NCBI GenBank assembly: GCA_028768545.1
Contig: CP054838.1
Span: forward strand, 696,727 to 735,000
DNA from: Desulfobacter sp.
Lineage (GTDB): Bacteria > Desulfobacterota > Desulfobacteria > Desulfobacterales > Desulfobacteraceae
DNA length: 38,274 bases
Direction of reading: 5' to 3'
Shown: piece after piece, positions 1 to 9,307 of the stretch
How positions within the stretch are numbered: the stretch's first letter is position 1
Layout of the letters: each line of letters opens with the position of its first letter
Made by a program: the position numbers and the translations under genes
Notes under the pieces: model-generated
Told to the model about the DNA's origin: nothing
Seen by the model: the letters and a program-made list of their open reading frames with translations, nothing else
Databases searched by the model: none

Positions 1-927
1 GAGGGGAAAAGCTATACCCGGGCTTTTGAACGGTATGTCTTGGAGTTGTCTCAGTTCATGACAATCAAAGATATTGCCATCCATTTAAGGATCAGCTGGG
101 ATACGATAAAGCAGATCCAGAAAGAAGACCTGCTGAGGCGTTATCGAAAAATCCCCCTTGAGAAAGTCCGGCAGATTGCCATAGATGAAATTTCCATAGG
201 GAAAGGGCATAAATACTTGACCATCGTGATGGATCTGGAATCCGGTAGAATTCTGCACGTGGGAGAAGGAAAAGGTGGTGAAGCTTTGAAATCTTTTTGG
301 ACAAAAGTGAAAATATCGAAAGCAAAAATCAAAGCCGTCAGCATCGATATGTCCCCGGCATACTTGAGTGCTGTTATTGAAAATCTTTCTGGTTCAGCAA
401 TTGTCTTTGACAGATTTCATGTTGTTAAATTGTTCAATGAGAAACTGTCGGATTTCAGGCGAAAGCTCTACAACCTTCTTGCCAATACCGGGCAACAAAA
501 ACTTCTGAAGGGAGTCCGGTGGCTTTTGTTAAAAAATCCCGAAAACCTCAGTGATGACAAGAAGGAGGCCCAACGGTTAGAAGAAGCATTGAAAATAAAT
601 CAGCCGCTATTGGTAGTCTACTACATGAAAGAGGAACTCAGGCAAATATGGAATCAAAAGAAAAAAGAAACAGCTGAAAAGATAGTCAGCAATTGGATCA
701 ATCTGGCCAAAATTTCAATGTTGATGAAATTTGCCAAGACCTTGGCTGTGCACAGGCAAAGAATCCTTTCATACTATGATTACAGGATATCTACAGGTCC
801 TTTAGAAGGGACAAATAACAAGATAAAAACCATGAAACGGAAAGCTTATGGATACAGGGATTCGGAGTTTTTCAGGTTGAAACTTTTGGACCTTCACAAT
901 AAAAGGTACGCATTAATCGGATGAACC
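1..927 (+). mobile_element. ISL3-family insertion sequence, 3' part (cut by window edge)
   Basis: The reading frame is open from base 1 to the stop at 924 and matches the 3' part of the complete ISL3 transposase at 3235-4449 almost base for base, so the apparent TTG start at 40 is not a real start. The DDE residues are visible: Asp in AIDEISIG, Asp in VSIDMSPAY and Glu in PLEGTNNKIK. Compared with the full copy it lacks 9 bases in frame near 710 (NLAKISM against NLANISKIPM), so the two are diverged copies. The element ends at 927 with GATGAACC, the same terminal repeat as the other copy. The 5' half lies outside the window. Confidence 0.9.
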
Positions 928-947
928 TAATTTTTTGCAACAGAACC
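928..947 (-). repeat. Solo 20-bp terminal end of the IS6-family element
   Basis: These 20 bases directly follow the ISL3 right end. They are the exact reverse complement of the left end of the IS6 elements at 2516, 13166 and 19015; the match to their right ends is shorter (17 bases). The simplest reading is an ISL3 copy lying within the first bases of an inverted IS6 element, or a rearrangement between the two. No coding part remains. Confidence 0.7.
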
Positions 948-1051
948 GATGCAAGTATGTTTGATTCTGATTAATTCTAAAAAGGAAATTTAACAGGGCA
1001 TAAAATTGACTATTGCAATTTTTGACAGGGAGTGATTAATCTCCAATTAAG

Positions 1052-1411
1052 TTGGCCAAAAGGGTTTTCCACAAATACCCTTATAATATCGGATATCATG
1101 GAAAGTTTAGATTCAGAATAGTCACATGGAACACTTTTCCCATTTTGGAGCTGATAATACTTGATAACATGGAAAATTTACCAGCAACGCTTGGAATTCT
1201 AACAAATGTACTCTGGATTTGGATCTTGGTTATTAACCAAAAACGAGGCTACAAAATTCATTTATGGTATGTTGATCTTAGGAATCTAAAGAATTTTAAG
1301 GAGATCATCGAGCAGGAAAAATCGCCTCAAAATAAGCAAAGATATCAGTCTATCTTATTTGGACTATATATCAGCTTTTTGGGATGTTTTTTCTCGTTAT
1401 TTTTTCTTTAA
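1052..1411 (+). CDS. Hypothetical small membrane protein
   Basis: I do not recognise this ORF. It gives 119 residues from a TTG codon; no strong ribosome binding site precedes it. Two hydrophobic segments (about residues 46-62, ILTNVLWIWILVI, and the last 20 residues) flank a charged stretch rich in Lys, Glu and Gln, so it could be a two-pass membrane protein. It lies between IS remnants in AT-rich DNA and may be a fragment of a gene destroyed by IS activity. Confidence 0.35.
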   Translation: MAKRVFHKYPYNIGYHGKFRFRIVTWNTFPILELIILDNMENLPATLGILTNVLWIWILVINQKRGYKIHLWYVDLRNLKNFKEIIEQEKSPQNKQRYQSILFGLYISFLGCFFSLFFL

Positions 1412-1591
1412 AAATTGGTTTCCTTTTATACTTCTATAAATAAAAAAGACATAACCTGACCGGATAAAGCTGATTTTGGGTAAATAAAGAATTTTCGAGA
1501 TATAGCTGATTCCTGCCAGTGTTTTTAAAAAGAATTTGAAAAAAACTCCCTGAACCCGGCCGTAACGGTGAAAACTTCCAGCTAAACTTGC

Positions 1592-1660
1592 GCGGATCGT
1601 CCTGATCCGCTACAGAGCGGGCGTACAACCGAATTTGTCGTCCTGACATCCGGTTTGTAC
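1592..1660. repeat. Tandem pair of hairpins with a shared loop sequence
   Basis: The first hairpin (1592-1610) has a perfect 7-bp stem GCGGATC/GATCCGC around the loop GTCCT. The second (1623-1660) has a 9-bp outer stem GTACAACCG/CGGTTTGTAC with one bulged T, and an inner TGTC/GACA stem closing the same GTCCT loop. Paired changes around an identical loop suggest a selected structure. The reverse complement of the loop, AGGAC, recurs in the plus strand of the stem-loop at 1832-1945, so the two structures may be related and in opposite orientation. Confidence 0.6.
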
Positions 1661-1831
1661 TCACGCCGCTGGCAAGCCCTTCCCGCCACAGCCTGGAGAC
1701 CCCGGTTTACGAACATCGTTTATCAAAATTTAAAATCTGCTGATTGCCATTTCTCAAAACCCCTTGTTTTATCTAAGGTCCTAAAATTTCTTTGGAGAAT
1801 TTACAGCTTTTAAAGTTTACCAGGAAAATCA

Positions 1832-1945
1832 GGCGGGGGTACGGGTGGGATGCTGAACCGGCGTGAGCCCTGAATGATTGCAGGACCGCAAATCATCAGG
1901 ACGACCGGCAATGCTTTAGGTGAAGTACCCACCCGTGCCCCCGCC
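1832..1945. repeat. Long stem-loop with 18-bp GC-rich arms
   Basis: The arm at 1832-1849 pairs with that at 1928-1945 in 17 of 18 positions. Inside are a CCGG/CCGG pairing and an inner stem (CCTGA, TGATT, GC against GC, AATCA, TCAGG) that closes on AGGACC. The nested layout resembles a structured RNA or a palindromic mobile repeat rather than a simple terminator, as neither side has a T-run. Which strand is transcribed cannot be told. Confidence 0.65.
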
Positions 1946-2299
1946 GGGTTAGGGCACAGACCTTCTTTAAACCAAATACCAGGAAAGGGTAATTCCGGAT
2001 AGCTTTGATTCTTTGGACTCAAAAATATCCTAAGCAGCAATCTTATATGGGATAATTTTATACAAGATATCTGGTGTATCCTTGATATCCCCTGACAGCA
2101 GGGGAAAAGTGAATTTTGAGTACAATATTGAAGTAAATATAAACCCCATAATGTGTCTACAATCAAACGCCCCGCTCTCCTTTTGAGTGAGGCATTTATT
2201 TCTTTTATTAAGGTGACCACAAATCAGTTTTCCACCCGGGCGCTTGCCATCGACAAACCCTGCATAATATAAAAATTATTAATATATCATAAAAATAAA

Positions 2300-2515
2300 C
2301 AGTAGTGTCCGGTTAGGTTGTTGCATATAAAAAGCATCTAAAATCATTGAAAAAACAGTCTGTTTTGTGTTGACAAATGTGCGTAAAAATTTTTGTGCGC
2401 CTTGAAAATTTAACTCAAGGAGCTCAAATGACGCACATCTCAGTCCCTAAAAAACAACTACGGTCCCTGAACTTTGACAATTTCAGGTGCCCTCTGATAA
2501 AGTCACTTTCAAAAG
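2300..2515 (+). mobile_element. IS4-family element, left-end fragment
   Basis: This is nearly identical to the first 217 bases of the intact IS4 element at 36509-37819, starting from the same terminal sequence CAGTAGTGTCCGG. It includes the transposase start (ATG at 2428, after AAGGAG) and about 29 codons before the IS6 element begins at 2516. The remaining IS4 sequence is not found on the far side of the IS6 element, so it was deleted rather than just split. Confidence 0.9.
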
Positions 2516-3086
2516 GGTTCTGTTGCAAAAAATTATTAATGTCTGATACAAGTCCGTTTTGGCACTAATTTGTTTGCAGAGAGATAGTATGAAAAATGAA
2601 AACCCTTTCAAGTGGCGTCATTATGAAAAAGAAATCATCCTGTTGAATGTTCGCTGGTATCTGAGATATCAACTGAGTTACAGGAATCTGGAAGAGATGA
2701 TGCAAGAACGGGGCTTGTCTGTGGATCACAGTACCATTTACCGATGGGTTCAGCGCTATGCTCCTGAAATGGAAAAGCGAAGCAGGAAGTATCTGCGGCA
2801 ATCAAATGATTCTTACCGTATTGATGAAACATATATCAAGGTGCGGGGGAAAATGAAGTATCTTTACCGAGCGGTCGATTCCCGTGGAAATACCATCGAT
2901 TTTCTTCTTCGCAGCAGACGTAATATGGAATCTGCCAAACGATTTTTTAAAAAGATGCTGCGAGCTTCCAATAGCTCCAGACCTCGGGTTCTGAGTGTTG
3001 ACGGAAATCCTGCATATCCTCCGGCAGTAAAGGCTTTGAAAGAAAAAAAGCTTCTGAATAAGGACTGTATCCTAAGACAGAATAAA

Positions 3087-4452
3087 GGTTCATCAGAAAA
3101 TCGCGTACCTGGACTGAGAAACATCACTGGGAAGGCAATAACACAGTAAGGATTTTTATGCTTGAAATGATGGTGTGAACATGATCATGTTCCAATTTTT
3201 TTGTGTTATTCGCACAAAATCGGAGAATGAATTAATGTCCACAAGCTTCATATACCATGTCTTTGGCCTTCGTGACTACTTTTATAAAACAACGCGTTTC
3301 ATCGGTGGAATACTCATTTTTGAACTCATACCAAAACCGAAGGCGGTAAAATGCCCGGAATGTAATTCCAGGTCCGTCACCAGGAAAGGGATTGTGACAA
3401 GAGATCTCAGAACAATACCGGTAGGTTCAAAACCCGTGATTCTCAGGACGGCTATCCAGAGAATTTGGTGTCCGTTCTGTCAATTTGTCCGGCAAATCAA
3501 ACTATCCTTTGCCCAGGAGGGGAAAAGCTATACCCGGGCTTTTGAACGGTATGTCTTGGAGTTGTCTCAGTTCATGACAATCAAAGATATTGCCATCCAT
3601 TTAAGGATCAGCTGGGATACGATAAAGCAGATCCAGAAAGAAGGCCTGCTGAGGCGTTATCGAAATATCCCCCTTGAGAAAGTCCGGCAGATTGCCATAG
3701 ATGAAATCTCCATAGGGAAAGGGCATAAATACTTGACCATCGTGATGGATCTGGAATCCGGTAGAATTCTGCACGTGGGAGAAGGAAAAGGTGGTGAAGC
3801 TTTGAAATCTTTTTGGACAAAAGTGAAAATATCGAAAGCAAAAATCAAAGCCGTCAGCATCGATATGTCCCCGGCATACTTGAGTGCTGTTATTGAAAAT
3901 CTTTCTGGTTCAGCAATTGTCTTTGACAGATTTCATGTTGTTAAATTGTTCAATGAGAAACTGTCGGATTTCAGGCGAAAGCTCTACAACCTTCTTGCCA
4001 ATACCGGGCAACAAAAACTTCTGAAGGGAGTCCGGTGGCTTTTGTTAAAAAATCCCGAAAACCTCAGTGATGACAAGAAGGAGGCCCAACGGTTAGAAGA
4101 AGCATTGAAAATAAATCAGCCGCTATTGGCAGTCTACTACATGAAAGAGGAACTCAGGCAAATATGGAATCAAAAGAAAAAAGAAACAGCTGAAAAGATA
4201 GTCAGCAATTGGATCAATCTGGCCAATATTTCCAAAATTCCAATGTTGATGAAATTTGCCAAGACCTTGGCTGTGCACAGGCAAAGAATTCTTTCATACT
4301 ATGATTACAGGATATCTACAGGTCCTTTAGAAGGGACAAATAACAAGATAAAAACCATGAAACGGAAAGCTTATGGATACAGGGATTCGGAGTTTTTCAG
4401 GTTGAAACTTTTGGACCTTCACAATAAAAGGTACGCATTAATCGGATGAACC
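3087..4452 (+). mobile_element. ISL3-family insertion sequence, complete
   Basis: The element is bounded by imperfect 23-bp inverted repeats, 18 of 23 identical, with outermost GGTTCATC/GATGAACC and inner CGTACC/GGTACG. It is 1366 bp with one transposase gene. The flanks (AGAATAAA and AATATTAT) are not a direct repeat, and nine bases of the host IS6 gene are missing, so it either integrated with a small deletion or was rearranged afterwards. Confidence 0.9.
3235..4449 (+). CDS. ISL3-family transposase
   Basis: This is a 404-residue transposase from the ATG at 3235, with GGAG about nine bases upstream; the frame is open further upstream but starts there lack support. The N-terminal zinc-binding motif is visible as CPECNSRS and, about 40 residues on, WCPFC. 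The catalytic core follows with Asp in AIDEISIGKG, Asp in SIDMSPAY and Glu in PLEGTNNKIKTMK. Length and motif order fit the ISL3 family. It catalyses movement of its own element. No lesion is visible, so it may be active. Confidence 0.93.
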   Translation: MSTSFIYHVFGLRDYFYKTTRFIGGILIFELIPKPKAVKCPECNSRSVTRKGIVTRDLRTIPVGSKPVILRTAIQRIWCPFCQFVRQIKLSFAQEGKSYTRAFERYVLELSQFMTIKDIAIHLRISWDTIKQIQKEGLLRRYRNIPLEKVRQIAIDEISIGKGHKYLTIVMDLESGRILHVGEGKGGEALKSFWTKVKISKAKIKAVSIDMSPAYLSAVIENLSGSAIVFDRFHVVKLFNEKLSDFRRKLYNLLANTGQQKLLKGVRWLLLKNPENLSDDKKEAQRLEEALKINQPLLAVYYMKEELRQIWNQKKKETAEKIVSNWINLANISKIPMLMKFAKTLAVHRQRILSYYDYRISTGPLEGTNNKIKTMKRKAYGYRDSEFFRLKLLDLHNKRYALIG

Positions 4453-4742
4453 AATATTATTAAGCAAGACCACCGGTTTATCAAAAAGCTTGTCAGAGCT
4501 GGTATGGGGTTCAAGACATTTCATTCTGCCTGGCGGACGCTAAAAGGCTATGAAATTATGAACATGATCAGAAAAGGACAAGTTAAAAATATCAGGAAGG
4601 GAGAAATTTTAAAGCAGAAAGAATTCGTCGAAAATCTGTTTTCTTATGCTGCGTAAATTTTACGCCTGAACGATCTCTTTGTCCTGGAAGTATTTTTTGC
4701 AACAGAACCGTTTAGAGTCTATATATAGTTAAGTTATGGAAA

Positions 4743-4765
4743 GGCTCTCCCATTGAAGGAGAGCC
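4743..4765 (+). terminator. Stem-loop, possible terminator remnant
   Basis: A perfect 8-bp stem GGCTCTCC/GGAGAGCC encloses a 7-base loop. No T-run follows, so it is a weak terminator candidate. It sits just downstream of the IS6 right end, in the 228-base gap before the dikinase-like gene. Confidence 0.45.
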
Positions 4766-4937
4766 CTTCTGGGTCCGTGTCAGAACTCAAAGCAAAAACA
4801 TAGCATAAAAAATTTGAAAAAGACAAGAAAACATGGGCGCAAATTTGATATAATCAATAGTTACAAAACAGAGGCAACATGATAAACTGGCCCCCAAAAA
4901 TGAATCCCAGTTAAACTACGGCCAAAGAGAGGAAAAC

Positions 4938-7900
4938 GTGAAGTCAAAAGCCCTTGAAGTGAATCTTTCAGACACCTGGGCAGAGGTGACCATTGATGCT
5001 CAGTATCAACTGCTTTTGGATTTTTTTCAAGGATATGTGGGCATTGTAAACCGGCTGGAAACCTTTTTAAAGGAGTTGAGCCACCCCTATCGGAACTGGG
5101 GGTTTATTGTGGGGGAATCAAGGCATTTTTCCCTTCATTATTTTCATCTTTACAAATCCCAGGAGCACGGCGCCAAAGCGCTGGAGATGTTCTGCGATAT
5201 TTTGATCTCAGCCTTTGAATCCGTTTCCGATCCTGAGATCAAGGCCAATGCCGCAGACAATATCATGCTGGTCATGCATCATATTGCCAAGGAGGGCAAA
5301 GAGGGGGGCGCTGATTTTATCCCCATGGTGGTCAAAGAGCTTGACGCCATCCGTTGCTATGATGGGCCTGATTTTTTTTATTTTGTATCTTCCTATTACC
5401 AGCCGGACCGACTGGCCAGGATGGTTGTTGAAATTCCTAATCCGGCCAGGGCCCTGGTAGAGGCCCAGAACCGGGTATTAATCCGGTTTTTTGAGGCCTC
5501 TTTTGCCTTTTGGCTGACCCAGGATGACCCGGCCGTATGGATGAAAGAGAACAATGACGAGTGGCGGCTGAGCCGGGAAATGGTGGACTTGCTTGCCGGG
5601 ATTTCCCATGACCGGGTAAAACATTGGCAGGAGCGGCTCCAGGAGATTAAATCCTGGGACATGGACCAGGTTGACACCACCACCGCCCTTGTGGGTCTTG
5701 TGGGGAACAGGACCTTTGTCAAGCGATTCCGGGAAATGCCCAGGCAGATCCTTGCCCTGTCCAAGGGCAGGACCTATGGAAAATATTTTAAGCTGACCTT
5801 TTTATTTTATATCATCCATGCCCCCGGGCTTTCCATGATTCACAGGGAGGCTCTGGGCGACATCCACAGGACCCTGATCCGGCTCATCGGTGAGCGGGAC
5901 TATAAAAAGGACATCCCCATCGTGGACCAGACCTTTGCCCTGCTCAAAGAGCACAAGGGAAGATATCCGGGCACGGTTCTCGAGTGTATTCATAAAATCG
6001 GGGATGCGGTTTACAATACGGATGAAATCGAACTCATCAACCATTTTATTGACCGGTCCGTGGACCACGGATTTCAGTTTCCCATGATCCAGGGCACAGG
6101 GGATGACTGGCAGATCAAGGGCAATATGGCCCATGTGAAAAATATCCGGGTCTTTTTAAACCTGGTGGGCAAGCATCCGAAAAAGTCAAAACGCCTGCTC
6201 TCCGCCTTGATTACCTCCCTGGCCGTGGGCGGGGTCTTTATCAGGGATACGGATCTGTTTCCCAGGGATATCACCAAGTTTCTCAACGCCGACATTGGGC
6301 CGGTGTATAATCTGGTCAAGCAGCTGTCAAGACTGCTGCCGGCTTTTTTCAATGAAATCGGTGCCGAAGGGGAACTTCGGGATATTTCCACCCAATTGGA
6401 TGAAATCTGTTTCAGGCGGGACCGGCTGATTCATTTTTTAAGAAAGCAATGCCATGTGGAAAGCTCTTCCAGAATTGTTGAATTCATCCAGGAGGTGATG
6501 ATGTTCTGGCAAACCCTGGACAAACCCCCCCTGGCGCCCTACGTGCCCCCGTCCATCTATGAAGAGATCGAAAGTTCGGGTCGGTTCATAGACGGTCCCC
6601 ACAAGATTTTTCAGGCCCTCAAGTACAATAAGCTTGCCCGGCCCCAGGAGTTTCTTCTGGCAAACCAGGAGACGCTGGACACCCTGGTGGACGAGGTCGA
6701 CGGGGTTCAGGACCTGGACCGGACCCGGGCAAAACTCATGCTCAAGTTTTTCCGTCTTCTCAATGAAAAATACGGGACAGACCACCTGGAAATCAAGGCG
6801 TATCTTACGGCCCACAGGGCAGAAGGACTGCCCGACCCAAAAGATGTGATTGTCTCTCTTTCTGAGCCCCATCTGGAAACCAGGATCGAAAGCCTGCTGG
6901 CCTATATGAGTGAATTGCGGGATATTATCCTGTCGGACAAACAATTTCCCGTGAACGAGGCCATTTATCACAAGCGTCATTTTGCCGTTGATATCCCCTC
7001 CATGTACGGGTCTTACTCCGAGGCCAAGTTTGATGCTCTGGGACTGACCCTGAGGATTGAAAGCGTGGTCAATGTATTGTTTGAAGACTTGATTTCCGGC
7101 ATTGATTTAAGGCTGATCACCAAGCCCACCTTTGTCAGGATTTTCGGGATTTTGAAACTCTTTCGCCAGGCCCTGGCCCTGGACGGCATTGTTTCCAACA
7201 AACTGGATACCCAGATGGAGTTTTTAAAATACTCCATCAATATCACCACCTGTTCCTTTACCCAGTATCTGGATATTTTCAAGGGCTTTACCCGGGCGGT
7301 GGCAGATGCGGTCAATGACCATTTCAACAACCTTCACTCTAGAAACCTTGCCCATATTGACACCCGGATCGGCAGGGATAAGATTTTGGAAAAATATCTG
7401 CCCAAGGGGTATGGTCTGGACACGGAATTTAATATTAAAATGGCCAAAAAGCTGGACCAGCGGGTGGCGGATATTTTTTTCAGGGACAGGATTGCCACCT
7501 CCATGGGGCTTCAGCAGCTGGATGTTTTTTTAAACCGGATTCTCAGCACCTTGTTCCGCCAGTCCGAGCGGCTGTCCCAGGATGAACTTTCCGCCCTGCT
7601 CAACTATGACCCCAAGGCGGCGGTCTCCACCATTGATGCACGGGAACTGTTCAGCCACAATATTATTTACCTGGGCAACAAGGGGTTGAACCTGATCAAG
7701 CTCAAACATCTGGGCATTGATATCCCCAACGGGTTTATCATCACCACAGAGGTGTTCAAATGCCTGGACCTTATTGATTCTTACATTCCTGCATCTGTGA
7801 ATTTCAAACAGCTGGTCTCCCATATGCTGGCCCAGCTGGAAGCGGCCACCGGCGCAAAATTCGGGGATCCTGAAAATCCCTTGCTTCTCTCTGTGAGGTC

Positions 7901-9134
7901 CGGGTCTTCCATTTCCCAGCCCGGCATGCTGGATTCCTTTTTAAACGTGGGCATCAATGAACAGATTGCCTCAAGCCTGGCCCAAAAGTCAGGAAATCCC
8001 TGGTTTGCCTGGGATTCCTATCGACGGTTTCTCCAGGCCTACGGCATGGTTTTCGGCATTCAAAGGGACCGGTTTGACCAGGTTATTAAAAAATCCAAAG
8101 AAAGGGCCGGCATCACATTCAAGCGGTATTTTACAGGAGAGCAGATGAAAGCGGTGGCCCTGGCCTATAAACAGCTGCTGGTGGATGACGGGGTCGAGCT
8201 GGTCCAGTCCCCCATGGAACAGCTTTTTCTGGCCATTCACAAGGTGTTTGCCTCCTGGAATTCAAAACGGGCCAAGGATTATCGGAAGATCATGGGAATT
8301 TCAGATGACTGGGGCACGGCAGTCACGGTCCAGTCCATGGTTTTTGGAAACCGGTCCAGGGAATCGGGCTCCGGGGTGGTTTTTACCCACAGCCCCAAAC
8401 TGCCCGGGGACACCATCCGTCTCTGGGGGGATTTTACCATTGGCAACCAGGGGGAAGATGTGGTATCGGGTCTGGTGAAAACCCTGCCCATTTCCGAACT
8501 CCAGCGGGAGATTGAAAACAGGGATACAAAAATCAGTTTAGAGATACGGTTTCCCAAGATTTTTAACCAGCTCAAATCCATTGTACAGCAATTGATTTAC
8601 GAGGGGGGATGGAATCCCCAGGAGATTGAGTTTACCTTTGAGGGGTCTGAGGCCGAGGATTTATCCATTCTCCAGGCCAGGGACCTTTCCTTGAGGGATA
8701 CCAAAAAAATTGAGCGGTTTGAGGCGGACAACGACACCCTTGAATCTGCATTTTTAGGCCAGGGCATTGGCGTGTCCGGCGGGGCCATGAGCGGAAGAAT
8801 CGTTTTTACCCTGGAGGAGATCGACGGATTCAGGCGCCAGGACCCGGAAGCCCGGCTGATTCTGGTCAGAAATGATACCGTGCCCGATGATATTCTGGAA
8901 ATTGATGCGGCAGACGGGATTTTAACGGCCAAAGGGGGGCTGACCTCCCATGCGGCTGTGGTGGCCTATAACCTGGGGAAAACCTGTGTGGTCGGGTGTG
9001 AAAATCTGATCTGCAATGAAGAGGAAAGGACCTGCGAACTTTCCGGGGTGACCATGAACACCGGTGATTTTATCAGTATCAACGGGCACAAAGGCGCGGT
9101 TTATCAAGGACAGATGACGGTCAATACGATTTAA
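4938..9134 (+). CDS. PPDK-like dikinase: ATP-binding and phosphohistidine domains with a long novel N-terminus
   Basis: The protein has 1398 residues from GTG at 4938, preceded by AGAGAGG. Residues from about 900 match the nucleotide-binding half of pyruvate phosphate dikinase: LGNKGLNLIKL, LSVRSGSSISQPGMLDS, TAVTVQSMVFGN, NQGEDVVSG and a late IEFTFEG. The swivelling phosphohistidine domain follows, with GGLTSHAAVVA; the expected catalytic His is residue 1338. The protein then ends, so the PEP/pyruvate-binding barrel of true PPDK is absent. About 900 N-terminal residues have no motif I recognise and look alpha-helical. The family logic is ATP-dependent phosphorylation of the His, then transfer to an acceptor. 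The acceptor here is unknown and may be bound by the N-terminal region. It is a single gene, 173 bases ahead of the GAPDH homologue. Confidence 0.85.
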   Translation: MKSKALEVNLSDTWAEVTIDAQYQLLLDFFQGYVGIVNRLETFLKELSHPYRNWGFIVGESRHFSLHYFHLYKSQEHGAKALEMFCDILISAFESVSDPEIKANAADNIMLVMHHIAKEGKEGGADFIPMVVKELDAIRCYDGPDFFYFVSSYYQPDRLARMVVEIPNPARALVEAQNRVLIRFFEASFAFWLTQDDPAVWMKENNDEWRLSREMVDLLAGISHDRVKHWQERLQEIKSWDMDQVDTTTALVGLVGNRTFVKRFREMPRQILALSKGRTYGKYFKLTFLFYIIHAPGLSMIHREALGDIHRTLIRLIGERDYKKDIPIVDQTFALLKEHKGRYPGTVLECIHKIGDAVYNTDEIELINHFIDRSVDHGFQFPMIQGTGDDWQIKGNMAHVKNIRVFLNLVGKHPKKSKRLLSALITSLAVGGVFIRDTDLFPRDITKFLNADIGPVYNLVKQLSRLLPAFFNEIGAEGELRDISTQLDEICFRRDRLIHFLRKQCHVESSSRIVEFIQEVMMFWQTLDKPPLAPYVPPSIYEEIESSGRFIDGPHKIFQALKYNKLARPQEFLLANQETLDTLVDEVDGVQDLDRTRAKLMLKFFRLLNEKYGTDHLEIKAYLTAHRAEGLPDPKDVIVSLSEPHLETRIESLLAYMSELRDIILSDKQFPVNEAIYHKRHFAVDIPSMYGSYSEAKFDALGLTLRIESVVNVLFEDLISGIDLRLITKPTFVRIFGILKLFRQALALDGIVSNKLDTQMEFLKYSINITTCSFTQYLDIFKGFTRAVADAVNDHFNNLHSRNLAHIDTRIGRDKILEKYLPKGYGLDTEFNIKMAKKLDQRVADIFFRDRIATSMGLQQLDVFLNRILSTLFRQSERLSQDELSALLNYDPKAAVSTIDARELFSHNIIYLGNKGLNLIKLKHLGIDIPNGFIITTEVFKCLDLIDSYIPASVNFKQLVSHMLAQLEAATGAKFGDPENPLLLSVRSGSSISQPGMLDSFLNVGINEQIASSLAQKSGNPWFAWDSYRRFLQAYGMVFGIQRDRFDQVIKKSKERAGITFKRYFTGEQMKAVALAYKQLLVDDGVELVQSPMEQLFLAIHKVFASWNSKRAKDYRKIMGISDDWGTAVTVQSMVFGNRSRESGSGVVFTHSPKLPGDTIRLWGDFTIGNQGEDVVSGLVKTLPISELQREIENRDTKISLEIRFPKIFNQLKSIVQQLIYEGGWNPQEIEFTFEGSEAEDLSILQARDLSLRDTKKIERFEADNDTLESAFLGQGIGVSGGAMSGRIVFTLEEIDGFRRQDPEARLILVRNDTVPDDILEIDAADGILTAKGGLTSHAAVVAYNLGKTCVVGCENLICNEEERTCELSGVTMNTGDFISINGHKGAVYQGQMTVNTI

Positions 9135-9205
9135 TCCTCCAGATGACGCCTTGACATATGGGCGCTGCCGGTGTTTAACGGCTCTAGCGCCTTGTAAGAA
9201 AGTTC

Positions 9206-9263
9206 ACCCCAATTTTGCAAATGTCATGAAGGGTCAGCCCTCCGGGGGATGCAAGGTTGGGGT
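9206..9263. repeat. Imperfect inverted repeat upstream of the GAPDH gene
   Basis: ACCCCAATTTTGCA at 9206-9219 pairs with TGCAAGGTTGGGGT at 9250-9263 in 12 of 14 positions, enclosing a GC-rich loop. It lies in the gap before the gene at 9308. It could be a terminator-like structure for the dikinase gene or a REP-like repeat; no T-run follows. Confidence 0.4.
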
Positions 9264-9307
9264 CAGACAATATTAATATATTAAAGCCATATGAAGGAAA
9301 AGGGAAA

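Larger units (their letters stand above)
1412..2299. other. Non-coding stretch with GC-rich structured segments
   Basis: No convincing gene is present. The two minus-strand ORFs here (76 and 136 residues) are low-complexity and run straight through large inverted repeats, so I treat them as chance. The stretch holds hairpins at 1592-1660 and a long stem-loop at 1832-1945, listed separately. The remainder is AT-rich. Confidence 0.6.
2589..4656 (+). pseudogene. IS6-family transposase, split by ISL3
   Basis: The 5' part (2589-3086) encodes residues 1 to about 166 of the 236-residue transposase, including the HTH region and two catalytic aspartates (RIDETYIK and SVDGNPAY). The 3' part (4453-4656) resumes with NIIKQDHRFIKK and holds the catalytic Glu in LKGYEIM. 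Nine bases of the parent gene (TATCTGAAC) are missing at the junction. Translation of the 5' part runs into ISL3 sequence and stops at 3149, so no active enzyme is made. Confidence 0.9.
2516..4709 (+). mobile_element. IS6-family element interrupted by ISL3
   Basis: The left end (GGTTCTGTTGCAAAAAAT at 2516) and right end (ATTTTTTGCAACAGAACC to 4709) are inverted repeats. Removing the ISL3 insertion (3087-4452) gives 828 bases, against 838 for the intact copy at 19015-19852. The flanking octamers TTCAAAAG and GTTTAGAG differ, so there is no target duplication; this is typical after IS6-mediated adjacent deletion. Confidence 0.9.

Noticed and set aside
1832..1950. attC site of an integron cassette
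   Set aside because: The outer arms are long and GC-rich, and the GTTRRRY/RYYYAAC core pair is not found on both sides.
1434..2220. Minus-strand ORFs of 76 and 136 residues
   Set aside because: They run through inverted repeats, show no domain, and their composition follows the RNA-like structure rather than coding constraint.
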